A program made the position numbers and the translations under genes. This document shows positions 41,831-50,837 of a DNA stretch of 64,000 bases, piece by piece; positions within the stretch are counted from its first letter, which is position 1; each line of letters starts with the position of its first letter. Location: positions 186,001-250,000 of the forward strand of contig CAWADH010000010.1 of NCBI GenBank assembly GCA_963780795.1, read 5' to 3'. Below the pieces are notes generated by a model that worked only from the letters and a program-made list of their open reading frames with translations, had not been told where the DNA came from and did not search any database. The stretch is from DATJGR01 sp963780795 (GTDB taxonomy: Bacteria; Pseudomonadota; Gammaproteobacteria; Pseudomonadales; Azotimanducaceae).

Positions 41831-43030
41831 TTAGCCGAGCAGTTCCAGCCAGTGTCGCACGGAAACCGCGGCGCCGTCGCGCAGGTGCAGCTGGCAACCG
41901 ACGTTCGCCGTGGCGATCACGTCCGGTTGCGCCGCGGTCAGCGCCGCGAGCTTCTGCGCGCGCAGTTCGTCGGCGAACCGATGCTGCAGCACAGAGTACG
42001 TTCCAGCCGATCCGCAGCACAGATGCGCGTTCGCGACCGGAACGAGTTGATATCCGGCGCGCTGCAACAGACCTTCGACGACGCCCTTCACGCGCTGGCC
42101 GTGCTGCAGCGTGCACGGCGGATGCCACGCAACGGTCGTTGCGGCGTCGCTCTTCGTCAGCGGCGCTTCGATCCGCGCGAGATATTCGGATGCATCGAGC
42201 GTCCGCTCGGAGATCGACCTCGCCCGATCGGCGTACAGCGGATCGTCGGCGAGCAACCGACCGTAGTCCTTCACCGTTACGCCACAGCCGCTCGCTGTCG
42301 AGATGATCGCTTCGGCGTCTGCCGCGGCTTCGAACAGCGCATCGACGTTGGCGCGCATCGTCGCGTGCGCGCGCTGTTCCTGGCCAAGGTGCAGTTCGAG
42401 CGAGCCGCAACATCCCTCGCCTGCCGCGCGAACCACTTTCACGTCCGCGGCGTCGAGCACGCGCGCCAGCGCCGCGTTCACTTCCGGCGTGGTAGAGCGC
42501 TGCACGCACCCCTCCAGCACCACGACGCGGCGCGAATGATTCTTCACCGCCACCGCGCGGCGCGGTCGGATGCGCGGCACCGCTCGCGCCAGATAGTCCG
42601 GCATCGCCCATCTGACGAGGCGGCCGAGGCGCGCAAACAGAGCGAGGCGGCCCGGCACCGGCAACACGCGCACCAGCCATCCACGTACGAAGCGTTCGGT
42701 AAATCCGCGCGGTTCGCGGGCTTCGATGAAATTGCGGCCGATCTCCGCGAGCTCGCCGTATGCGACGCCGGACGGGCACGTCGTCTCGCACGAACGGCAT
42801 GTCAGACATCGATCGAGATGCTCGCGGGCAATCGGCGTCGGCGCGTCGGCTTCGAGCATCTCCTTGATCAGATAGATGCGGCCCCGCGGTCCGTCGAGTT
42901 CGTCGCCCGTCAGCAGATAGGTCGGGCACGTGGCGTTGCAGAAACCGCAATGCACGCACGCGCGCAGGATCTCGTCGGCGCGACGGCCGGACGACGTGGC
43001 GAGAATCGAGGGACTGAGCTGCGTCTGCAC
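41831..43030 (-). CDS. glcF: Glycolate oxidase iron-sulfur subunit GlcF
   Basis: 399 residues from a GTG that overlaps the glcE stop by one base (TAGTG). Two 4Fe-4S motifs are present: CVHCGFCNATCPTY and CLTCRSCETTCPSG. Two CCG-type cysteine-rich domains follow (GEGCCGSLELH; AHLCCGSAGTYS). GlcF passes electrons from the flavoprotein subunits to the quinone pool at the membrane. The long in-frame extension upstream would overlap glcE and is not used. Confidence 0.93.
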   Translation of the reverse strand: MQTQLSPSILATSSGRRADEILRACVHCGFCNATCPTYLLTGDELDGPRGRIYLIKEMLEADAPTPIAREHLDRCLTCRSCETTCPSGVAYGELAEIGRNFIEAREPRGFTERFVRGWLVRVLPVPGRLALFARLGRLVRWAMPDYLARAVPRIRPRRAVAVKNHSRRVVVLEGCVQRSTTPEVNAALARVLDAADVKVVRAAGEGCCGSLELHLGQEQRAHATMRANVDALFEAAADAEAIISTASGCGVTVKDYGRLLADDPLYADRARSISERTLDASEYLARIEAPLTKSDAATTVAWHPPCTLQHGQRVKGVVEGLLQRAGYQLVPVANAHLCCGSAGTYSVLQHRFADELRAQKLAALTAAQPDVIATANVGCQLHLRDGAAVSVRHWLELLG

Positions 43031-44112
43031 TACGGGTACGCCTCCGCAACGGCCTCCTGGCCGATCTCCTGAAACAGTCGGCCGCGATTGAAGATCGCTT
43101 TCGGGTCGAAAGCGTCTTTGAGGCGGCGATAGTACTTCAGCGCCCCTTTGTCGAAAGGTTGGGGTGCCTGTGGATCGCAAAACTCCGTTGCGTGGCCGCC
43201 CAGGCGGCGCACGGCGAGGTCGACCTGCTCACGCGCCGCTTCGGTGCGGAACCACCGCAGCGAGCCGGCCCACTCCGTGAGCCATGCGCCGGCAAGTGCG
43301 GGATATGCCGCGGCCGGCGGTAGCGCCACCCGATAGCAGCGTCCGTCACCGAAAAACGGATGCGTCTGGTCGCGCACCGAGTCCCAGAACTCCGCGCCGT
43401 GCGGCATCTCGTCGCCGCCGATCTGTGCAGCCGCAGCGCGCACGCCTTTCTCCGTGCCGGAAAGCCGCACGTGCAACACGCCGTCGACGTGACACGTCGC
43501 CGAGAGCGGCAACGGCGTGCGCGCCCATGCGACCACGTTGGCAAGTGCGGTATCACGATCCACGGTGAACGCGCGCGTAGTCTCGTGATGCGGCCGCGGC
43601 AGAACCTTCACGCTGATGTCGAGCAGCACGCCCAGCGTGCCGAATGCGCCGGTCATCAGGCGCGACACGTCGTAGCCGGCGACGTTCTTCATCACTTGTC
43701 CGCCGAAGACGAGCCGCTCCGCGCGGCCGTTGATCAGCGTGACCCCGAGCACCGCGTCGCGCGCCGCGCCATACCACGGTCGTCCGGGACCGGACAGACC
43801 GGTTGCGATCGCACCGCCGAGGCTGCCGTCTGCCGCAAACGTGGGCGGGTCGAACGCCAGCATCTGCTGCTGTGCCGCAAGTATCCGGCGCAACTCCACG
43901 AGCGGGGTGCCGGCGCGCGCGGTGAGCACCAGTTCGTCGTGACGGTAGTCGACGACGCCGCTGTGATCGCCGACCGCGAGCATGCTTCCGACCGCCGGCG
44001 CTGCGAGAAACGTCTTGCTGCCACGTCCGCAGATCGCGAGCGGCCGGTCCTGTGCGGCGGCTGCGGCGACGGCGGCGATGAGTCGTTCGGAATCGTCGCG
44101 ATTGCGCGCCAT
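43030..44112 (-). CDS. glcE: Glycolate oxidase FAD-binding subunit GlcE
   Basis: 360 residues. The FAD-binding type 4 domain has ICGRGSKTFLAAP, VDYRHDELVLTARAGTPLVELRRILA, FDPPTFAADGSLGGAIATGLSGPGR and MKNVAGYDVSRLMTGAFGTLG. It is shorter than GlcD, as usual. With GlcD and GlcF it oxidises glycolate to glyoxylate. Its ATG follows the glcD stop with no gap. Confidence 0.94.
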   Translation of the reverse strand: MARNRDDSERLIAAVAAAAAQDRPLAICGRGSKTFLAAPAVGSMLAVGDHSGVVDYRHDELVLTARAGTPLVELRRILAAQQQMLAFDPPTFAADGSLGGAIATGLSGPGRPWYGAARDAVLGVTLINGRAERLVFGGQVMKNVAGYDVSRLMTGAFGTLGVLLDISVKVLPRPHHETTRAFTVDRDTALANVVAWARTPLPLSATCHVDGVLHVRLSGTEKGVRAAAAQIGGDEMPHGAEFWDSVRDQTHPFFGDGRCYRVALPPAAAYPALAGAWLTEWAGSLRWFRTEAAREQVDLAVRRLGGHATEFCDPQAPQPFDKGALKYYRRLKDAFDPKAIFNRGRLFQEIGQEAVAEAYP

Positions 44113-45582
44113 TCAGAAGCGCTCGATTTCCGGGAACGCGAGCTTCCCTTTGTGAACGTGCATGCCGCCGACTTCGGCACACCGCGCCAACGTCGGAATT
44201 GCTTTGCCGGGATTCATCAGTCCAGGCGGATCGAACGCCGCTTTGAGACGGTGGAACTGTTCGAGTTCGGGCGCGGCGAACTGGCCGCACATCGCGTCGA
44301 GCTTCTCGACCCCCACGCCATGTTCGCCGGTGACGGTGCCGCCGACACCGACACACAGCGCGAGAATCTCGCCGCCCATCTTCTCGGCGCGGTCGAGTTC
44401 TCCCTCGGCATTCGCGTCGTACAGGATCAGCGGATGAAGGTTGCCGTCGCCGGCATGGAACACGTTGGCCACCGCCAGCCCAAACCGCTCCGACAATTTC
44501 TCTATGGCGCGCAGCACCTCGGCGAGTCGCGCGCGCGGGATCGTGCCGTCCATGCAGTAGTAGTCCGGCGCCAACCGTCCCACTGCGGGGAACGCCGCCT
44601 TGCGCCCCAGCCACATCCGCTCGCGATCCGCATCGTCGCGCGAGGCACGCACTTCGGTCGCCTGTTGCGCGCGCATCAGCCGCAGCACCTGCGCGCTCTG
44701 TTCCTCCACTTCGTCGTGCGTGCCGTCGAGTTCGCACAGCAGAATCGCCGCGGCATCGGTCGGATAACCGGCGCCGACAAACGCTTCCGCAGCCGCGATC
44801 GCGCGCGCGTCCATCATTTCAAGTCCCGCCGGAATGATGCCGTTCGCGATGATCCGGCCGACCGTGCCGGCGGCCGCTTCGAGGCTCGCGAACGCCGCGA
44901 GCATCAGCCGCTTGGTCGCCGGAATCGGCAGCAGCCGCACCGTCACCTCAGTGACGATGCCGAGCATTCCTTCGGAGCCGGTGAACAACGCGAGCAGGTC
45001 GTAACCGGGGCTGTCGAGCGTTGCGCCGCCGATGCTGAGCTCATCGCCTTCGATCGTCAGCAACTTGAGCCCGAGCACGTTGTGAACGGTAAGCCCGTAC
45101 TTGAGGCAATGCACGCCGCCGGAGTTCTCCGCAACGTTGCCGCCGATGCTGCACGCGATTTGGGACGACGGATCGGGAGCGTAGTAGAGCCCATAGCGCG
45201 CCGCCGCTTCGGAGATGGCGAGATTGCGCACGCCGGGTTCGACGCGGGCAATGCGATTGTCCGGATCGATCTCGATGATGCGCGACAATTTCGACAGGCC
45301 GAGCAGCACGCCATCGGACGACGGACGCGCGCCGCCCGAAAGGCCGGTGCCGGCGCCGCGCGGTACCAGCGGCACGCGATTCTCGCGACACACGCGCAAT
45401 ACGGAGCGCACCTGCTCGACGGTCTCCGGTAGCACCACCACCCAGGGCACCTGCTTCACGGCCGTGAGACCGTCGGTCTCGAACGGCTTCTTCGCGCGCG
45501 GATCAGTGATGACGCAGTGCGCCGGCAGAATCGCCTGCAACTGCTTCACCACACCGGAATCGTTAGGGGCAACTGCGTTCAA
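44113..45582 (-). CDS. glcD: Glycolate oxidase catalytic subunit GlcD
   Basis: 489 residues from a TTG. FAD-linked oxidase features: VPLVPRGAGTGLSGGARPS, CSIGGNVAENSGGVHCLKYG, FTGSEGMLGIVTEVTVRLLP. The C-terminal domain has VFHAGDGNLHPLILYD and GTVTGEHGVGVEKL. GlcD oxidises glycolate or D-lactate-like 2-hydroxy acids. It heads the glcDEF-osmC transcript. An alternative start a few codons in cannot be excluded. Confidence 0.93.
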   Translation of the reverse strand: MNAVAPNDSGVVKQLQAILPAHCVITDPRAKKPFETDGLTAVKQVPWVVVLPETVEQVRSVLRVCRENRVPLVPRGAGTGLSGGARPSSDGVLLGLSKLSRIIEIDPDNRIARVEPGVRNLAISEAAARYGLYYAPDPSSQIACSIGGNVAENSGGVHCLKYGLTVHNVLGLKLLTIEGDELSIGGATLDSPGYDLLALFTGSEGMLGIVTEVTVRLLPIPATKRLMLAAFASLEAAAGTVGRIIANGIIPAGLEMMDARAIAAAEAFVGAGYPTDAAAILLCELDGTHDEVEEQSAQVLRLMRAQQATEVRASRDDADRERMWLGRKAAFPAVGRLAPDYYCMDGTIPRARLAEVLRAIEKLSERFGLAVANVFHAGDGNLHPLILYDANAEGELDRAEKMGGEILALCVGVGGTVTGEHGVGVEKLDAMCGQFAAPELEQFHRLKAAFDPPGLMNPGKAIPTLARCAEVGGMHVHKGKLAFPEIERF

Positions 45583-45631
45583 GGTGCGGCGACTCTAGCA
45601 CTCGTTGCGCTTCGAATCTCGGCGGAGGTGC

Positions 45632-46816
45632 TTAAGCCGCGAGCGAATCGATCCTCGCGCCTATCGCATCGAGATCGAAGCCGTAGATGCGCGCGGCGTT
45701 GCCGGCGAAGATCGCGCGCGCCTGTGCCGGCGTGGTCGCCGCAGCAATGGCGTCGCGGTGCTGCTGGCTCGACGGGTAAGTGCCTTCGTCGTGCGGGTAG
45801 TCGTTCCCCCACATGATGCAGTCCGTCCCGGTGATGCCGAGGTTGTTCAACGCGATCGGGTCGTCGGTGATCGTCACCGCGCCCTGCCGACGAAAGTAGT
45901 CGCTGGCGCGCATCGACAACGTGTTCAGGCCGAGGCGGCGCCGATGCTGCATCGCGTCCATCGCGTGCAGCGTCCACGCCAGCCACCCCGCTTCCGCTTC
46001 GGTGACGACGAACTTCAGCCGCGGATGGCGCTCCAGCACGCCGCCGCCGGTGAGATGCACGATCGGCCCCATGCCGGCCGCCATGCCGATGACCGTCGTC
46101 GACAACCGCTCCATCCGGTCTTCGACGACGCGCGCCGATTCGCGACGCATCGCGAACTCCTCGACGCTCATGCCGTCCACCGATGCGAAATCGGTGCCGA
46201 AGAAGACGTTGCCGGTGAAGACGTGGAAATTCAGCACCACCCCGGCAGCTTCTATGAGCGACCACAGCGGCGCGTAATCGGGCCGATCGTACGGCCGCCA
46301 TGGATACGAACACGGCAGCATCAGCGTGCGGAATCCTTTCGCGATGCAGCGCTCGGCCTCTGCGACCGCCAGCGCAACGTCGTCGACCGGAACGAACCCG
46401 GCGGCGACGTATCGCTCCGGTTCCGCCGAGAACAGCTCGTGCACCCAGTCGTTGTACGCCATCGCCACCGCCAGATTCAGGTCCACCTCCGGCCGGTTGC
46501 CGATGCACAGCAGCGTGTTGGGGAACACCACCTCGGCGTGCACGCCGTCGAGCAGCTGCTTCTGTGTGCGCACCGCGAGATCGCAGCCGCCGGTCGGGTC
46601 GTTGCGGAACTCTTTGGCGCGCAACTCGTCGTCCATCTCGACCGCCGGCGGCGGCACGACGATGTCGCTTCCCATCAGCGTCAGCGTGACGTATCCGTCG
46701 TCGCGGCGTTTCACCCGCGTCTTCGCGACGTCGCGGAACGGCTCCGGAATCCGCGCCCACATGTCCGGCGCTTCGTTGACGTGGCCGTCGGCGGAAATGA
46801 TCGGCTGAGCGTTCAT
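45632..46816 (-). CDS. Amidohydrolase-2-family metal-dependent hydrolase
   Basis: 394 residues. The TIM-barrel amidohydrolase pattern is clear: IISADGHVNEAPDMW (metal-binding DxH), VLNFHVFTGNVFFG (His), MGPIVHLTGGGVLERHPRLKFVV, and GNDYPHDEGTYPSSQQ (catalytic Asp). This PF04909 group includes decarboxylases and hydrolases of aromatic or lactone compounds. It stands alone, upstream of glcDEF on the same strand with a 50-bp gap. Substrate unknown. Confidence 0.9.
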   Translation of the reverse strand: MNAQPIISADGHVNEAPDMWARIPEPFRDVAKTRVKRRDDGYVTLTLMGSDIVVPPPAVEMDDELRAKEFRNDPTGGCDLAVRTQKQLLDGVHAEVVFPNTLLCIGNRPEVDLNLAVAMAYNDWVHELFSAEPERYVAAGFVPVDDVALAVAEAERCIAKGFRTLMLPCSYPWRPYDRPDYAPLWSLIEAAGVVLNFHVFTGNVFFGTDFASVDGMSVEEFAMRRESARVVEDRMERLSTTVIGMAAGMGPIVHLTGGGVLERHPRLKFVVTEAEAGWLAWTLHAMDAMQHRRRLGLNTLSMRASDYFRRQGAVTITDDPIALNNLGITGTDCIMWGNDYPHDEGTYPSSQQHRDAIAAATTPAQARAIFAGNAARIYGFDLDAIGARIDSLAA

Positions 46817-46877
46817 GCGTGCGATCTCCAGTGCACGATGAATCTACCGCAGCGCCGCTGGAACCCCAACCTGCCTT

Positions 46878-46949
46878 TCAGGACATCCCCAACGAAGACA
46901 CAACCTCCTGCAGTCGGCGATCGCGTGTCCACAGCGATGCCCTGCTATC
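46878..46949 (-). pseudogene. vapC: C-terminal stub of a VapC PIN-domain toxin
   Basis: Directly after the VapB stop, a 23-residue frame reads SLWTRDRRLQEVVSSLG before a TGA at 46878. 'LWTRDRRL' is a hallmark of the C-terminal end of VapC toxins paired with this VapB type. The first 100 or so residues, with the catalytic acids, are missing. The toxin is therefore absent in effect. Confidence 0.65.
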
Positions 46950-47142
46950 GCACCGGAGGCCGACGTCGCGGCGGCGCCTTCGCCGCCGCATCGCCTCCGC
47001 CCAGACTGGCGAGGCGGCGGGCACTCTCGCGCTCGATCAACGCACGCAGTCCTGCTCGGACCAAAGCTGTCTTTTCGTTCAATCCCGTCAGCGCGGCGGC
47101 TTGCTCCAGCAGTTCATCGTCGATGTTCAAGGTCGTTCTCAT
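46945..47142 (-). CDS. vapB: VapB-type antitoxin (orphan)
   Basis: 65 residues from ATG at 47142. MRTTLNIDDELLEQAAALTG and EKTALVRAGLRALIERESAR form the ribbon-helix-helix DNA-binding domain of VapB (DUF2191-type). The tail (LASLGGGDAAAKAPPRRRPP) is the normal position of the toxin-binding arm. Normally it would be followed at once by vapC; here only the toxin's last residues remain. It may be kept as a residual regulator or as protection against related toxins. Confidence 0.82.
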   Translation of the reverse strand: MRTTLNIDDELLEQAAALTGLNEKTALVRAGLRALIERESARRLASLGGGDAAAKAPPRRRPPVR

Positions 47143-47206
47143 CTGCGGTGCCAATACATATCGGAAAGGCATCAGTGTATGCCCCGTCCGCATGCCCGCA
47201 GCGATC

Positions 47207-47557
47207 CTAACCGCCGGCGGCGGCATCCCGATCCAGGTCGCACACTTTGGCCACCACCGCGTAGCTGTTGGAGTGCGGGTCCCACAGCCGCGCGCCGCGG
47301 CAGTCGACCGCGCCCTGCGGCGGTTCGTATCGCTGAACTGCGTCGCTGGACGGCGGTGCGACTTCGCACGCCACTCTCGGTTCACCCGCATTCTGCTCGC
47401 CGGCGCCGCATGCGTTCGGATTCGCCTGCGCCTCGTCGAGCGTGGTGCACAGCGTGCGCGCGACGCCTTCGATGCACTGGCACGCACAATTCGCCGACGC
47501 CACGCCGGCCGTGCATGCCAGCGCAGCCGCGCAGAACCCGATCAGAACCCTCGTCAT
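47207..47557 (-). CDS. Secreted cysteine-rich protein of unknown function
   Basis: 116 residues. A signal peptide (VLIGFCAAALACTAGVASA) is followed by a mature part with about eight cysteines: NCACQCIEGVARTLC, NACGAGE, ACEV, DCRG, VCDLD. An even number in a small exported protein suggests disulfide bonds. The C-terminal YEPPQGAVDCRGARLWDP and NSYAVVAKVCDLD may form a compact domain. No family was recognised. It is divergent from pyrC. Confidence 0.75.
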   Translation of the reverse strand: MTRVLIGFCAAALACTAGVASANCACQCIEGVARTLCTTLDEAQANPNACGAGEQNAGEPRVACEVAPPSSDAVQRYEPPQGAVDCRGARLWDPHSNSYAVVAKVCDLDRDAAAGG

Positions 47558-47712
47558 GGAATCGAACTCCCGATGCGACGTCGCTCAAGCTATCGCTCGC
47601 ACCGATCGGCGCGCAGGCGTCGACAGCGACGGCGGGCGCGCGAAATCGACCTCGCGGGTCGTCCGATCCAACGCACCGTGCGAGAATGCCGCACCTCACA
47701 CGCAAACCCGTC

Positions 47713-49050
47713 ATGACCATCACCGTCATCAAGAACGCCCGCATCGTCAACGAAGGCACGATCACCGAAGGCGACGTTTCGATCCGCAACGGACGCATCG
47801 ACGCCGTCGCGTCGAACATCGCGACGCCGGCGGGCGCGCGCGAAATCGACGCGGCCGGCGCGTATCTGATGCCGGGCATGATCGACGATCAGGTGCACTT
47901 CAGAGAGCCCGGCTTCGAACACAAGGGCACGATCGCGACCGAGTCGAAAGCGGCGGTGGCCGGCGGCGTGACCAGCTACATGGAAATGCCGAACTGCAAT
48001 CCGCAGACGATCACGCACGAGGCGCTGCGCGACAAACACACACGTGCCTCACACGCGTCGCTGGCGAACTACGCGTTCTATTTCGGCGCCACCAACGACA
48101 ACCTCGAAGTGGTGAAGTCGGTCGACGCATCGCTCGCGTGCGGCGTGAAGGTATTCATGGGTGCGTCCACCGGCAACATGCTGGTCGACAACCCGGCCAC
48201 GCTCGAAGGCATTTTCGCCGGCACGCCGCTGCTGATCGCCACGCACTGCGAAGACACGCCGACCATTCAGGCAAACGAGGCGCGCGCCCGCGCGCGCTAC
48301 GGCGACGACATTCCCGTGAGCGAGCACCCGCACATCCGCTCGGTGGAGGCGTGCTACAAGTCGTCGTCAATGGCGGTCGATCTCGCGAAGCGCCATGGCA
48401 CGCGTCTGCACGTCCTGCACCTCACCACCGCGCGCGAGATGGCGCTGTTCGAGCCCGGATCGAGCCCGAAGAAGCGCATCACCGCCGAGGTGTGCGCGCA
48501 TCATCTGTTCTTCAACGACACGTGGTACCCGACGAAAGGCAACGCGATCAAATGCAATCCGGCGATCAAGAGCGCCGCCGACCAGCAGGCGTTATTCGCC
48601 GCCGTGAACGACGGCCGCATCGACGTGATCGCCACCGATCACGCGCCGCACACGGCCGAGGAGAAAGCGCGCAAATACGCGCAGGCGCCGTCGGGATTGC
48701 CACTGGTACAGCACGTCCTGCTATCGCTGATCGAACATGTCCACGCCGGGCGGCTGACGATCGAAAAGGTGGTGGAGAAAACCGCGCACTCGCCGGCGCG
48801 GCTGTTTCAGATCGCCGAGCGCGGTTTCATTCGCGAAGGTTATTGGGCCGATCTCGTGCTCATCGATCCGAACGAGGTGACCGAGGTCGACAAGACCCCG
48901 GTCTACGCGAAATGCGGCTGGACGCCGTTCGCCGGCTTCGTGTTCCGCTCGCGCGTGCGCGCGACGTTCGTCAACGGCCGGCTGATGTACCACGACGGCG
49001 CTTTCGAATCCAACGAGCCGGCAATGGCGCTGCGTTTCGAGCGCCACTGA
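47713..49050 (+). CDS. pyrC: Dihydroorotase, class I type
   Basis: 445 residues from ATG at 47713. The metal-dependent amidohydrolase fold: MPGMIDDQVHFREPGFEHKG, VKVFMGASTGNML, IATHCEDTPTI (His), LHVLHLTTAREM (His), and VIATDHAPHTAEEKA (Asp). It would cyclise N-carbamoyl-aspartate to dihydroorotate in pyrimidine synthesis. In the first motif the usual H-x-H is Q-V-H; that variant is also known in a subclass of bacterial dihydroorotases. No other pyr genes are near. Confidence 0.9.
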   Translation: MTITVIKNARIVNEGTITEGDVSIRNGRIDAVASNIATPAGAREIDAAGAYLMPGMIDDQVHFREPGFEHKGTIATESKAAVAGGVTSYMEMPNCNPQTITHEALRDKHTRASHASLANYAFYFGATNDNLEVVKSVDASLACGVKVFMGASTGNMLVDNPATLEGIFAGTPLLIATHCEDTPTIQANEARARARYGDDIPVSEHPHIRSVEACYKSSSMAVDLAKRHGTRLHVLHLTTAREMALFEPGSSPKKRITAEVCAHHLFFNDTWYPTKGNAIKCNPAIKSAADQQALFAAVNDGRIDVIATDHAPHTAEEKARKYAQAPSGLPLVQHVLLSLIEHVHAGRLTIEKVVEKTAHSPARLFQIAERGFIREGYWADLVLIDPNEVTEVDKTPVYAKCGWTPFAGFVFRSRVRATFVNGRLMYHDGAFESNEPAMALRFERH

Positions 49051-49074
49051 CTCGTCGGTGCAACTCGGCCCACG

Positions 49075-50013
49075 CTAGCCCGGATACTGACGCGCGAGAG
49101 TCCGCAAGACGTTGCGGAACTCCTCGCGTATTTCGTCGATGATCTCCGCCACTGGGCGCACGGCGTCGATCCGCCCCGCCACCTGTCCCGTCAGCGGAAT
49201 CGCCGCTTCCATGTTGCCGCCGAAGTAGAGATCGCGCGCGGTTCCGAACTCCGTCATCGCGTTCACCTCCGGGTTCTTCTCCAGCCGAGTCGTGCGTTCT
49301 GTGCGAAGCGCGCGCAGCGCGGGCGAGTGGAAACGGTTCAGGAACACCGTGTCGGTTTCCTTCGCGTTGACGATCGCGTTCTTCCAGTTGTCGTGCACCG
49401 GCGATTCCTTCGACGACACCATGCGCGTACCGAGTTGAACGCCTTCGGCTCCCAGCGCAAAAGCAGCGACCATACTGGCACCATCGACGAACCCGCCTGC
49501 CGCAATGATCGGCACCGACACTTTCGACCGCACCAGCGGCAGCAGCACCATCGTCGCGACGTCGCGCGGATTCTTGAAGCCGCCGCCCTCGCCGCCTTCG
49601 ACGATCAAACCGTCCACGCCGCATTCCACCGCTTTCAAGGCGGCCGACAGACTCGGCACCACGTGGAATACGGTGAGTCCCGCGCTTTTGAGCTGTTCGG
49701 TGTAGCGCTCCGGACTCCCGGCAGACGTGGTCACGAACTTCACGCCCTGATCGATGATGAACTGCGCAATGCCAGGATCGCGCACGAACGCCTGCGCGAT
49801 GTTCACGCCGAACGGTTTGTCGGTGAGCTGGCGCATCTTCTTGATCTCTTCGCGGATCGCGTCGAGTTCGCCCGACGACGTTTCGATGATGCCGAGCCCG
49901 CCGGCGTTCGACACCGCGGACGCGAGCTGCGACCGCGCGATCCATCCCATCGGCGCCTGAACGACCGGAATCTCGACACCCAGCATCTCCGTCACGCGGT
50001 TCTTGAACAGCAT
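49075..50013 (-). CDS. Nitronate monooxygenase-like flavoprotein
   Basis: 312 residues. The 2-nitropropane dioxygenase-like TIM barrel has VVQAPMGWIARSQLASAVSNAGGLG, GVKFVTTSAGSPERY, and FMN-binding segments GVDGLIVEGGEGGGFKNPR and PIIAAGGFVDGASMVAAFALGAEGVQLGTRM. It oxidises alkyl nitronates, or acts as an FMN-linked reductase of related chemistry. It is 22 bp after the GST-like gene on the same strand. Confidence 0.92.
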   Translation of the reverse strand: MLFKNRVTEMLGVEIPVVQAPMGWIARSQLASAVSNAGGLGIIETSSGELDAIREEIKKMRQLTDKPFGVNIAQAFVRDPGIAQFIIDQGVKFVTTSAGSPERYTEQLKSAGLTVFHVVPSLSAALKAVECGVDGLIVEGGEGGGFKNPRDVATMVLLPLVRSKVSVPIIAAGGFVDGASMVAAFALGAEGVQLGTRMVSSKESPVHDNWKNAIVNAKETDTVFLNRFHSPALRALRTERTTRLEKNPEVNAMTEFGTARDLYFGGNMEAAIPLTGQVAGRIDAVRPVAEIIDEIREEFRNVLRTLARQYPG

Positions 50014-50035
50014 GTGCTTCCCCTTGGCTGAATCG

Positions 50036-50806
50036 TTAGAGCGGAACGGGCAGTTCCAGATGAGTTTCGTAGACGCGCCGCTGCAGCGCGCGCAATTCGT
50101 CCGATACCGCGCCGAGAATATCGGCGTCGTGGCAGGTGTACGCCGCGCGGATCATCGGTGCGGCCGGAAGCTCTGCTTCAGGCAGCGGCAGGATCAGATT
50201 TGCGAACGTCGCCCAATAGATGTCGAGCGCCGTAAGCGAGTTGCCGAGCAGATAGCGCTGCCCGGCGATGCGCTCCGAGAACATCCGCAGCAGATCGATC
50301 ACACGCGCTTTCGCGGTGCGCACGTGCGCGGGATTGAAGCCGTACTTCGGCGCGAGGTAGTTGGCGACGTTCGGCGGAAAGGACTGTCCCTCGCTGCCGC
50401 CGTGACCCAGCGACTGCTGGATCATCACCAGCCGGTACGCCCAGCCGAAGCCCATCTCACCGCAGATTTCGTGCGACAGGCCGAACAGCAGCGCGCGGTC
50501 GGCGGCCTGCTGTGGAATCAGCGCCGGTTCTGGTTTCAGGCGTTCCGCCAGCAGCAGGATTTCCGCCCAGCCGGTGCGCAGCTTTTCGTTTTCGTATGCC
50601 ACTACCGGAATGCCGACATCGCCCGCCCACGCCGTCAGCGCACCGTCCGGCTCGTCGTTGCTCTGCGCCGCGTACTGACACGCGAGACCTTTGACGTGGA
50701 AGATCCCCTTTGCGGCTTCGGTCCACGGGCTCGGCACGCCGCGCAGACACGCCATGCGCAAACCGGACATGCCGCGCGCTTGCGTGATGCTGGCGTAGCG
50801 ATTCAT
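50036..50806 (-). CDS. Glutathione S-transferase-like protein
   Basis: 256 residues. The N-terminal thioredoxin-like part contains LRMACLRGVPSPWTEAAKGIFHVKGL and VAYENEKLRTGWAEILLLAE. The helical C-terminal domain contains RVIDLLRMFSERIAG and YLLGNSLTALDIYWATF, the N-capping-box region of GSTs. Its catalytic residue is not obvious. It may conjugate or isomerise substrates made by the adjacent flavoprotein; that is inference from position. Confidence 0.82.
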   Translation of the reverse strand: MNRYASITQARGMSGLRMACLRGVPSPWTEAAKGIFHVKGLACQYAAQSNDEPDGALTAWAGDVGIPVVAYENEKLRTGWAEILLLAERLKPEPALIPQQAADRALLFGLSHEICGEMGFGWAYRLVMIQQSLGHGGSEGQSFPPNVANYLAPKYGFNPAHVRTAKARVIDLLRMFSERIAGQRYLLGNSLTALDIYWATFANLILPLPEAELPAAPMIRAAYTCHDADILGAVSDELRALQRRVYETHLELPVPL

Positions 50807-50837
50807 CGGAGGCTCCTGAAGGAAGTCGGCGAGCGTA

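Noticed and set aside
43360..45432. 690-codon plus-strand ORF
   Set aside because: Antisense to glcE and glcD, both complete with clear motifs; long antisense frames are expected at this G+C content.
45605..47716. 703-codon plus-strand ORF
   Set aside because: Antisense to the amidohydrolase, vapB and the Cys-rich secreted protein; its translation has no protein-like features.
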